From: DATMNI01 sp035570275
Lineage (GTDB): Bacteria; Acidobacteriota; Terriglobia; Bryobacterales; Bryobacteraceae
Reading direction: 5' to 3'
NCBI GenBank assembly: GCA_035570275.1
Contig: DATMNI010000086.1
Location: 1-26,229, forward strand
Length of the DNA stretch: 26,229 bases
Shown one piece after another: positions 16,628-23,576 of this stretch. Within the stretch, counting starts at the first letter, position 1. Each line of letters starts with the position of its first letter. A program made the position numbers and the translations under genes. Under the pieces are notes generated by a model. That model made no database searches. It was not told the DNA's origin and saw only the letters and a program-made list of their open reading frames with translations.

Positions 16628-16903
16628 ATGTACATCTACCCAGAGCTGGCCAACGAATTCGCCACTGTGGTGATGCAGGTCCGCGACGGCCAGGAGCGCG
16701 GCAAGGCATTCAACCAGTTCGTCCGCCGCACGGGTATCGAGGACATCAAGGCGCTGGCCCCGATGATCATCCAGAGCGAAAAGTTCGGCGCCTGCCTGGC
16801 ACAAGCCGTGAAGGTGTATGCCGACGCGTTGCGCGCCCGCCGCCGCCTGCGCGCCGATGCCGCCATCGGCAAGGCTGGCATCAAGATGCTGTCCCCATCG
16901 TCA
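16625..16903 (+). pseudogene. tadC fragment 1 (central to C-terminal part)
   Basis: This segment aligns with tadC positions 15162-15441. It carries about 17 substitutions and a one-base loss in the TTCCCC run near 16892. About eight residues are changed (for example A to D, S to N, A to P, T to A), so it appears to be drifting without selection. It starts at MMYIYPELANEFATVVMQVR and loses frame before the last helix. It has neither the start nor the end of tadC. Confidence 0.88.
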
Positions 16904-16924
16904 ACGCCGCCGTACTGCGCGAAC

Positions 16925-16951
16925 TGGTGTTCGTGATGGCGTTGTGCGCGG
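16925..16951 (+). pseudogene. tadC fragment 2 (27-bp piece, out of order)
   Basis: These 27 bases match tadC 14905-14931 with one mismatch. In tadC that piece lies upstream of the part found in fragment 1, so the order is scrambled. The match is short but specific, and lies just before the ribbon-helix-helix antitoxin. Confidence 0.65.
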
Positions 16952-16975
16952 CCATCCGGAGGCTATACTGAATGC

Positions 16976-17227
16976 ATGGCGCGCACTCTGACACTTGATT
17001 CGCATAGCGAGCGGCTTCTAGAGGAAGCGCTAAGCACCGGCGAGTACGCATCGGCAGAAGAAGTGGTCGCTCGTGCATTGGAGGCGCTCCAAGCAAGACC
17101 GGCGATGGAACTGGAGCGGCGCCGGCAAGCAGTGCGGAATCTGCTTGCATTTGGCGAGAAACATCACCTCACGCTCGGCGAAGGAGTCCGGATTAAGGAC
17201 CTGCTTCACGAAGGCCACAAGCATTGA
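16976..17227 (+). CDS. Ribbon-helix-helix (ParD/CopG-like) antitoxin
   Basis: The 83-residue protein starts with a strand (ARTLTLDSH) followed by two helices (SERLLEEALSTGEYASAEEV, then VARALEALQARP), the layout of ribbon-helix-helix antitoxins that bind DNA and cap a toxin. GGAGG lies 13 bp upstream and a TATACT box at 16964-16969. Its stop overlaps the next start (TGATG), the usual coupling with a toxin gene. The partner is a PIN-domain reading frame that is now broken, so the antitoxin is probably an orphan. Confidence 0.75.
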   Translation: MARTLTLDSHSERLLEEALSTGEYASAEEVVARALEALQARPAMELERRRQAVRNLLAFGEKHHLTLGEGVRIKDLLHEGHKH

Positions 17228-17456
17228 TGGGCACACCGTTCGTCCTGGATGCCTCCCTTACGATGAGCTGGTGTTTTCCGGACGAAGCCACCCCTTACAG
17301 TCGAGGCGTGCTTGCCAGCCTCGAAAAACCTACGCCGTGGTTCCCGCACTTTGGCCCTTCGAAGTAGCCAACGTCCTGGCATCGGCGGTGCGCCGCGGAC
17401 GCATCGCCAAGGAGGTCCGCAATGAATTCCTGGCGCAACTCGACGAACTGTTTATC
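17227..17456 (+). pseudogene. VapC-like PIN toxin, frameshifted and truncated
   Basis: The frame from ATG 17227 reads FVLDASLTMSWCFPDE, the first acidic motif of PIN ribonucleases, but stops 46 codons after the start. The neighbouring frame continues with AVVPALWPFEVANVLASAVR and GRIAKEVRNEFLAQLDEL, which are the next PIN helices. Adding one A to the A5 run at 17324-17328 joins the two frames as LEKTYAVVPALWP. The gene is then cut at 17456, where tadC sequence begins, so the C-terminal acidic residues are lost. It cannot make an active toxin. Confidence 0.75.
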
Positions 17457-18065
17457 CGGAGCTCTTCCGCAACCAGGAAGACCCGCTGGGCGACCGGCTG
17501 GAGGGGCTGCAAACGCAGGCCATGGTGGCCACGGCGCGCGCCATCCGCCGCACCGAAGCAGATTCTCTACCGCATGGTGACCCGCTACCGGCGCAAGTTG
17601 CAGGAGGCGCTGCCGGACACCGTGGACCTGCTGGGCATCGTGCTGGGCACCGGCTTGGGCCTGGACCAGGCGATGATGCGCGTGAGCGAGGAGATGATGT
17701 ACATCTACCCTGAGCTGGCCAACGAATTCGCCACGGTGGTGATGCAGGTCCGCGCCGGCCAGGAGCGCGGCAAGGCCTTCAGCCAGTTCGTGCGCCGGAC
17801 GGGCATAGAGGACATCAAGGCGCTGGCCGCGATGATCATCCAGAGCGAAAAGTTCGGCACCAGCCTGGCACAAGCCCTGAAGGTGTACGCCGACGCGTTG
17901 CGCACCCGCCGCCGCCTGCGCGCCGATGCCGCCATCGGCAAAGCCGGCATCAAGATGCTGTTCCCCATCGTCATCTTCATTCTGCCCGTGCTGTTCGTGA
18001 TCACGCTGGTCCCCGGCATGCTCAGCGTGATGAGAGATTTGAAGCTGCTGGGCGGGGGCAGGTAG
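17457..18065 (+). pseudogene. tadC fragment 3 (internally deleted second copy)
   Basis: Positions 17457-17552 are identical to tadC 14662-14757. Then 263 bp of tadC (14758-15020) are missing, and 17553-18065 match tadC 15021-15533 to the stop codon with 15 differences in 513 bases. Only one codon pair changes residues (KS to TR); the other 12 differences are synonymous. The deletion is not a multiple of three, so the 5' piece is out of frame with the 3' piece. The 3' piece is in frame with the second half of the broken PIN gene, creating an open chimeric frame from 17073 to 18065. It retains the F domain and last helix only. Confidence 0.9.
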
Positions 18066-18154
18066 ACCGCTTCGAGCCAACGCTGCGCCGTCTTGGGAGG
18101 GCTAATCTACAACCAAGGACCTGAGCCCAAAGCTTATGCCCTCTCCCTATGCCA

Positions 18155-18182
18155 AACTAGGAGAAATGGTATACTCCTAGTT
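18155..18182 (+). promoter_or_regulatory. Probable PadR operator overlapping a -10 box
   Basis: AACTAGGAG (18155-18163) and CTCCTAGTT (18174-18182) form a perfect 9-bp inverted repeat with a 10-bp spacer. A TATACT -10 sequence (18170-18175) overlaps the second arm. It lies 20 bp before the PadR start and is well placed for autorepression by PadR. Seen in sequence; binding is inferred. Confidence 0.65.
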
Positions 18183-18201
18183 AGACTGGGAGGCAATTGC
18201 C

Positions 18202-18543
18202 ATGGGCAAAACCGCGGAGCTTCTGCCGGGAACACTCGACATGCTGATTCTCAAGGCGGTCTCTTTGAAGCCGCTGCACGGTTACGGTGTGCTGCTGCGT
18301 ATACAGCAAATCTCAGGCGATGCGCTGGAAATTCCCCAGGGATCACTATATCCCGCCCTTTACCGCCTGGAGCACCAGGAACTGATCTCCGCCGAATGGG
18401 GTGTCAGCGATAACAATCGGCGCGCGAAATACTACACGCTGACCGGTGCGGGGCGGCGGCGCCTGCGCAAGGAAACCGAGGGCTGGAACCGGCTCGCATC
18501 CGCAATCACATTAGCTTTGAACACTACACCCGAGGAGGTGTGA
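18202..18543 (+). CDS. PadR-family transcriptional regulator
   Basis: The 113-residue product is a short PadR protein with a winged helix. GTLDMLILKAVSLKPLHGYG is the family N-terminal motif, and QGSLYPALYRLEHQELISAE is the recognition helix and wing start. RRAKYYTLTGAGRRRL then completes the wing, and a C-terminal helix serves for dimerisation. It ends one base before the start of the downstream permease, an arrangement common in Acidobacteria, where such PadR proteins control ADOP permeases. A perfect inverted repeat over the promoter at 18155-18182 is the likely operator. Confidence 0.92.
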   Translation: MGKTAELLPGTLDMLILKAVSLKPLHGYGVLLRIQQISGDALEIPQGSLYPALYRLEHQELISAEWGVSDNNRRAKYYTLTGAGRRRLRKETEGWNRLASAITLALNTTPEEV

Positions 18544-18544
18544 C

Positions 18545-21214
18545 GTGCTGAAACAAATTCGCTCGTTCTTCCGCGTTCTGAAATCACGCGACGATTTCGA
18601 ACGGGGCATGTCAGAGGAACTCCGATTCCACGTCGATCAATACATGGCCGATCTGATCCGCGCCGGCGTCCCGCCTCCAGAGGCTGCACGGCGCGCCCGA
18701 ATCGAGTTCGGCAGCCTGAACAGCACTCAGGAAGAATGCCGCGAAGCCCGCGGGCTTCAACCATTCGACGAATTACGGAGGCAGCTCCGCCACGCGGGAC
18801 GGACATTGCGTAAGACGCCGCGATTCACAGCTACCGCACTCCTGACGCTCGCGGTTTGTCTCGGCGCGAATCTCACGATCTTCGCCGTCGTGAACTCCAT
18901 TCTGCTTCGTCCCCTGCCCTTCCCGGCGCCCGACCGGCTGGTCACGGTGTTCAACACATATCCGAAAGCAGGCGTCCTCCGCGATGGGTCCTCAACGACG
19001 AATTACTACGAACGCCGCGGTCAGATACCGGCCTTCTCGGATCTCGCCATCTACAGCGAGGGAGCGGCAATCGTCGGAGAAACCGGCGCAACAGAACGCG
19101 TGCCGTTGATGCGCGTATCGCCGGAGTTTTTCTCCACCCTTGGCGCTAACCCCGTGATGGGACGCAGCTTCACGGATGCGGAGATGGCGATACCGCCCAG
19201 CAGAGTCGTAATTCTTAGCGACAGCTATTGGCGGCGAAGTTTCAATGCCGACCCACGCGTATTGGGCAGGCAGGTTCAGGTTGCCGGAGTTGCGAACACC
19301 GTCGTGGGCGTTCTCCCGCCCGGCTTCCGCTTTTTATCGTCGGAAGCGCGGCTGTATTTTCCCTTTGCGTCGCGTCCCGAAGATCGCGTGTCCCGCGAGC
19401 GGCATTCGGGTGGGAATTCGAAACATATCATCGCTCGCCTCAAACCTGGCGCCACGCTGGCACAGGCGCAGGCTCAGATTGACGCTCAGAACAACACCCT
19501 TGAACGGGACGATCCGAAGGCGAAGATGCTCTCCGACGCCGGCTTCCGGTCCGTGGTGGTACCTCTCCGCGCGGACCACGTCGCGAGCATTCGCCCCACG
19601 CTGCTATGGATGCAGGGCGGCGCCCTGGCGCTCCTGCTGATTGGCGCGGTCAACCTGGCAAACCTGCTCCTGATCCGCGCCAGCGGGCGAATCAAGGAAC
19701 TGGCGGTACGGCAGGCTTTGGGGGCGAGCCGCTGGCACGTGGTCAGTGAAGTGGCAGTAGAAACGACGCTGTTGACGCTGGCCGGAGGGTTCCTGGGCCT
19801 CGCCGGTGGCTGGGCCGGAATCCGCCTTCTCGGCACGCTCGGTGCGGAGCGTTTGCCATTGGGCACTGACATCGCCTTTGATGCTCGACTGGCAATGGTT
19901 GCGGTGGTCGGGTCCGTCATCCTGGGAATTGCGCTGGCGTTACCGATTGCGTGGTTCAATCTGAGCGCTCATCTGGCGGGTGCGATTCAATCGGAGACGC
20001 GAGGCGGGACGTCGGGCCGCATGTCTCAGCGGCTGCGACACGGCTTCATCGTGGCCCAGATTGCGATGGCGTTAGTTCTGTTAGAGGGAGCTGGCTTGCT
20101 CGGGCTCAGCCTGAAACAGGCGATGGCTGTTTCACCGGGCTTTCGGCCGGACCATGTGCTTACCGGTCAAATCCTACTGCCGCCGAATCAATACCCGGAC
20201 TGGCCCGCCCGCCTTGCTTTTAACGAGCGTCTGCTGGCGGAGATATCGCGGCAGCCGGGAGTGACAGCGGTGGGCGCGGTAAACAATGTCCCGCTCAGCG
20301 GCAACAACGGGAAGAGCGCGGCTACAGTGAAAGGCTACGTGCGCCCGCCTGGCGAAACATTGCGCGGGCACTACTCCTACGGCGTGGATGGCAACTACTT
20401 CGCGGCCATGGGCTTCAGTCTGCTGGAAGGGCGATTCCTCTCCGCGGACGATTCACAACGTGGGGATCGGGTCTGCGTTGTTGACGAGGACTTCGCCCGC
20501 TTCTATTGGCCACACGCCAGCGCTCTCGGCCAGCGGCTGTTCGAGGGCTCGGATGAAACAAAAGACGTCGATGCATTTACCGTAGTCGGGGTTGTGGGTG
20601 CGGTGAAACAGGCCGGCCTTACCGACGATGCGGCGCAGGGCGCGATTTATTACCCGTATGCGCTGCGGACCGACGCTAGTCTTTTCGTGGTGCTTCGCAC
20701 AAGCCTTCCCCCGGAATCGGTGGGGCCGGCCCTGCAAACGATTGTCCGGCAGACTGGACGCGATGCAACCATGACCGATGTTCGGTCCATGGAGACACGG
20801 ATCTCCGACAGCCTGATTACGCGCAGGGCACCGGCGTTACTGGCGACCCTCTTTTCCGCGATCGCTTTGTTACTCACTGCCATCGGGACTTACGGAATAC
20901 TGAGCTACGCGGTGGCGCAGCGCCGAAGGGAGATCGGCGTTCGGATGGCCCTGGGCGCGCGGCCGCAACAGATCCGCGGTCAGTTTCTTGCGCTGGGTTT
21001 ACGCCTGTTGGCAGCGGGCACGATGCTCGGTGTGGCCGGAGCGTGGGTAACGGGCCGAGCTATGCGGAATCTCCTTTTCCATGTGCCGCCTTTTCATGTG
21101 GCGACACTTGCGGGAACGGCCTGCATTATCGGTCTGGTTTCGCTGGTCGCCTGTCTGGTTCCGGCTCACCAGGCTGCTTGTATCTCGCCGACCGAGGCTC
21201 TTGCCGATGAGTAG
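18545..21214 (+). CDS. ABC transporter permease of the ADOP type (MacB/FtsX-like)
   Basis: The 889-residue protein has an N-terminal permease prefix domain (about 1-80, with FERGMSEELRFHVDQYMADL) and a helix at about 95-118. A MacB-like periplasmic domain follows, then three helices with an FtsX domain (about 355-470), a second periplasmic domain, and a second FtsX domain (about 765-885, including QRRREIGVRMALGARPQQIR). This duplicated layout is the ADOP family expanded in Acidobacteria. The transported substrate is unknown and no ATPase gene is adjacent, so it must work with one encoded elsewhere. The start is GTG with GAGGAGG upstream. It is co-transcribed with PadR. Confidence 0.92.
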   Translation: MLKQIRSFFRVLKSRDDFERGMSEELRFHVDQYMADLIRAGVPPPEAARRARIEFGSLNSTQEECREARGLQPFDELRRQLRHAGRTLRKTPRFTATALLTLAVCLGANLTIFAVVNSILLRPLPFPAPDRLVTVFNTYPKAGVLRDGSSTTNYYERRGQIPAFSDLAIYSEGAAIVGETGATERVPLMRVSPEFFSTLGANPVMGRSFTDAEMAIPPSRVVILSDSYWRRSFNADPRVLGRQVQVAGVANTVVGVLPPGFRFLSSEARLYFPFASRPEDRVSRERHSGGNSKHIIARLKPGATLAQAQAQIDAQNNTLERDDPKAKMLSDAGFRSVVVPLRADHVASIRPTLLWMQGGALALLLIGAVNLANLLLIRASGRIKELAVRQALGASRWHVVSEVAVETTLLTLAGGFLGLAGGWAGIRLLGTLGAERLPLGTDIAFDARLAMVAVVGSVILGIALALPIAWFNLSAHLAGAIQSETRGGTSGRMSQRLRHGFIVAQIAMALVLLEGAGLLGLSLKQAMAVSPGFRPDHVLTGQILLPPNQYPDWPARLAFNERLLAEISRQPGVTAVGAVNNVPLSGNNGKSAATVKGYVRPPGETLRGHYSYGVDGNYFAAMGFSLLEGRFLSADDSQRGDRVCVVDEDFARFYWPHASALGQRLFEGSDETKDVDAFTVVGVVGAVKQAGLTDDAAQGAIYYPYALRTDASLFVVLRTSLPPESVGPALQTIVRQTGRDATMTDVRSMETRISDSLITRRAPALLATLFSAIALLLTAIGTYGILSYAVAQRRREIGVRMALGARPQQIRGQFLALGLRLLAAGTMLGVAGAWVTGRAMRNLLFHVPPFHVATLAGTACIIGLVSLVACLVPAHQAACISPTEALADE

Positions 21215-21220
21215 TGAGGC

Positions 21221-21235
21221 TGTCCGCTCCGGACA
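21221..21235 (+). terminator. Weak hairpin after the permease gene
   Basis: TGTCCG (21221-21226) and CGGACA (21230-21235) form a 6-bp stem with a 3-base loop six bases after the permease stop. No T-run follows, so it may not terminate on its own. Confidence 0.3.
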
Positions 21236-21515
21236 CGGCCGATGAAGATCATCGAAATCCACGCTTCTGGCCCACGACCCGAAGTACACAATCGTCAGCC
21301 CCAATTAGTCAAGAACTCCACCTGGTTTCGCTGCCGGCCACCGTGGACCTGCATGTTCGAGCACCCCCTGTCCATGGCCTGCTATCGAGCCGAAACCTGC
21401 TCGCGGAGGCGAAGGCATGGAATCGCCGGAGGAATCGAAGTCGGGTCAAGATCGCTTCGAAGTTCGGCCGCAAAACTGGTCGCCGCAAGTTGGCCTACAA
21501 AAACGAAGTCTCAGG
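21236..21515. other. Gene-free interval
   Basis: Open frames here are short, rich in Arg, Ser and Pro and resemble no family I know. I see no gene or clear repeat. It separates the convergent permease and DUF6069-like genes. Confidence 0.4.
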
Positions 21516-21977
21516 CTAGAGAATCGAGAGAGGACGGTCAGGGGCCTGGGCTCTGGGAGGGTGCTTCGTGATCGCGAGCGAGGGTAAGAGCGTTGCGCAA
21601 ATCGCCCACACGACCACGTGCATCGTCATCAGAGCGCAAGCCTCCGGCCAGCCTCCGCCCATAATGTGTGAAATCGCCAATAATACGCAGGGCAGAAACG
21701 ACAGGATCAGGACTACAGCCGAAACTCGACACCATGTGCGGACCGGGTTCGGATAAGACACCATCCCTACAAAGACGTAGATAGCCATCATGGTGCAGGC
21801 AATAGTGCCGACGACGGGAGAGCCTGAACTGAGTGGCGTGAACGCCGGATCGGGGTGAAGCACCCGAACGGCAAGCTCGCGAACGGCTAACACGCCGGCC
21901 ACGGCTGCGGCAATTGTCAATGCCGATGCCCCCCACAGGACTCGCGGGGACTGAAGATAATGCGAAGATTCTTCCAC
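21516..21977 (-). CDS. DUF6069-like four-helix membrane protein
   Basis: The - strand frame encodes 153 residues from a GTG at 21977, preceded by GGGGA at a good distance. It has four hydrophobic segments: VLWGASALTIAAAVAGVLAV (about 12-31), GTIACTMMAIYVFVGMVSY, VSAVVLILSFLPCVLLAISH and ALMTMHVVVWAICATLLPSL. The layout and the MHVVV sequence in the last helix resemble small DUF6069 integral membrane proteins, whose role is unknown. The frame is open far upstream to 22694, but those residues look non-coding. It is the only complete gene on the - strand, convergent with the permease. Confidence 0.65.
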   Translation of the reverse strand: MEESSHYLQSPRVLWGASALTIAAAVAGVLAVRELAVRVLHPDPAFTPLSSGSPVVGTIACTMMAIYVFVGMVSYPNPVRTWCRVSAVVLILSFLPCVLLAISHIMGGGWPEACALMTMHVVVWAICATLLPSLAITKHPPRAQAPDRPLSIL

Positions 21978-22458
21978 AATAGTTCCCCATTGGACGCAAT
22001 CGGTTGTCCAGAAGTTCCAGCCGGTATGTAGCGATCGAAGGGGGGGTGCCGGAACGTGACGTGTTATGTTTACCCGGCCGTCTAACGCTCTATCAGCGGA
22101 GGACACGCTGCCGTGGTTCCGAGCGTCTCTTCGCCCATGACTCAAGCAATCCACGCCGCCAATCGGTCTCCAGATCCCCCTGAAAACGAATTCCCGCGAG
22201 CCGTACGAAGTTGCGATCCCCTGCCTCCTGGCGGTCACAGGAATATCTTCTTTTTTGACCCGGCTCATCCGGCTGTGTGGCAGGCATTTACGCATCGGCT
22301 CAGGTGTTCTTCCGGCCGGTTGCATGAGGGGCGTATGCGATGGTGAAAGCGAGGGGTTGGGACGGTTGTCCCAGCCGCTCACACCACCGCGCCAGCAACC
22401 CTCTTTGTTTGTGCATTGAGAGTTGGAGTTCGTTAGGACATCTGTCCCAACCGCGGTC
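21978..22458. other. Gene-free interval with an inverted repeat
   Basis: I see no convincing gene. GGTTGGGAC (22355-22363) and GTCCCAACC (22444-22452) form a perfect 9-bp inverted repeat 80 bases apart just before the frameshifted hypothetical gene, and may border a small dispersed element. A short - strand frame (22093-22287) has some protein-like character but no recognisable family. Confidence 0.4.
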
Positions 22459-22473
22459 ATGGAAGGAAACGAA

Positions 22474-22641
22474 ATGGAAGAAATCAACGATGAGATGTCG
22501 GACAACCAGCAGGTCCTGGAGTTCGGCATCATGCTCGGGCAACGCCGCGCGTTTGGCTGGTCGCGGGCCGCTGCCGCGCGGCGCAGGCCGAGTGCCTTCG
22601 CAAGGTTCGCGACGGGAAAACCTACCTGAAGTTCGCAACTA
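22474..22641 (+). pseudogene. Frameshifted remnant of a conserved hypothetical gene
   Basis: From an ATG at 22474 (GGAAGGAAAC upstream) the frame reads SDNQQVLEFGIMLGQRRAFG. It then turns into an Arg/Ala-rich stretch and stops at 22629. The overlapping frame from 22557 continues plausibly as LVAGRCRAAQAECLRKVRDG and KTYLKFA. Restoring one C in the GGC-TGG context at 22557-22558 joins the halves as RAFGLVAGRC. I recall a family of Acidobacteria hypothetical proteins with this N-terminus, but its function is unknown. The frame runs on into the tadC fragment at 22705, so the gene's 3' end is lost. Confidence 0.55.
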
Positions 22642-22704
22642 GGGTTTCGAGAGATCAGGCCGCCAATCCCGGTCGCGGTCGCCATCGATTTCAAGTATAT
22701 CGCC

Positions 22705-22792
22705 CGGAGTTCTTCCGCAACCAGGAAGACCCGTTGACCCGCTGAGCGACCGGCTGGAGGGGCTGCAAACGCAGGCCATGGTGGCCACGGCG
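22705..22792 (+). pseudogene. tadC fragment 4 (5' part, distant)
   Basis: These 88 bases align with tadC 14662-14741, starting at exactly the same tadC base as fragment 3. They contain an 8-bp tandem duplication (GACCCGTT GACCCGCT) that breaks the frame. It lies about 8 kb from the intact gene and just upstream of the two-component genes. Confidence 0.85.
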
Positions 22793-22883
22793 GGTTCTCC
22801 GGCCGGGCCGCGGGTACGACGGCTGCCAGAGGCTTGTTCCGATGGGTTGTCCCACCGGGCCGCGGGCGTGCTAAATTCTAGCC

Positions 22884-23576
22884 GTGCACATACTTATGAT
22901 CGACGACGATGCCGAACTCTGCAGCCTGCTGGGGGAATTCCTGCAGAGGGAGGGCTATTCGGTGGAGTTCGAGCACGAAGGCAACCGCGGATTGCAAAGG
23001 GCGGCACAGGCGGGCGTGGACCTGGTGCTGCTCGACGTGATGTTGCCGGGCATCGACGGGTTTGAGATTCTGCGCCGCCTTCGAGAGAAAAGCAAAGTGC
23101 CGGTGATCATGCTGACGGCGCGCGGGGAAGACGTGGACCGCATCGTGGGCTTGGAACTGGGGGCCGACGATTATCTGCCGAAGCCCTTCAACCCGCGCGA
23201 ACTGGTGGCGCGGATTCGCGCCGTAGTGCGCCGCTATGAACCACGGCCGGCGGCGCCTTCGCACCGCCTTGAGGTCAATGGCGTGGTGTTGGACACGGGC
23301 ACGCGCGAGGTGATGGCCAACGGCAAGCGCCTGGACCTGACAACTTTTGAGTTCGACATTCTGGAACAACTCATGCGCTCCGCCGGGCACGTGCTATCGC
23401 GCGACGCTCTGATGGAGAACTTTTACAACCGCAAGGCGACGCCTTTCGACCGGTCCATCGACATGCACATCAGTCACCTGCGCAAGAAGATCGAAAACGG
23501 CGAAGCCTTGATCAAGACAATCCGCGGCGTGGGCTATCAGTTCTGCCGCACGCCGGAAGACGCCGGTGGCGAATGA
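22884..23576 (+). CDS. OmpR/PhoB-type response regulator (CpxR-like)
   Basis: The 230-residue protein has a receiver domain with an acidic cluster (D7, D8, D9), the phosphoacceptor D51 in LLDVMLPG, T78 and K100. It is followed by a winged-helix DNA-binding domain (about 130-225) with RKATPFDRSIDMHISHLRKK and the closing KTIRGVGYQF. The start is GTG at 22884. The gene overlaps the kinase gene as ATGA, so they form one unit. Overall it resembles CpxR, which senses envelope stress, but the target genes are not evident here. Confidence 0.93.
   Translation: MHILMIDDDAELCSLLGEFLQREGYSVEFEHEGNRGLQRAAQAGVDLVLLDVMLPGIDGFEILRRLREKSKVPVIMLTARGEDVDRIVGLELGADDYLPKPFNPRELVARIRAVVRRYEPRPAAPSHRLEVNGVVLDTGTREVMANGKRLDLTTFEFDILEQLMRSAGHVLSRDALMENFYNRKATPFDRSIDMHISHLRKKIENGEALIKTIRGVGYQFCRTPEDAGGE

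Noticed and set aside
22093..22287. A 64-codon - strand frame in the gene-poor interval
   Set aside because: Slightly protein-like but with no recognisable family, partner or ribosome site.
21516..22694. Full 392-codon - strand frame as one protein
   Set aside because: Only the last 153 codons look like a membrane protein; the upstream part is Arg/Ser/Pro-rich and crosses the frameshifted + strand gene. A GTG with a ribosome site at 21977 is the better start.
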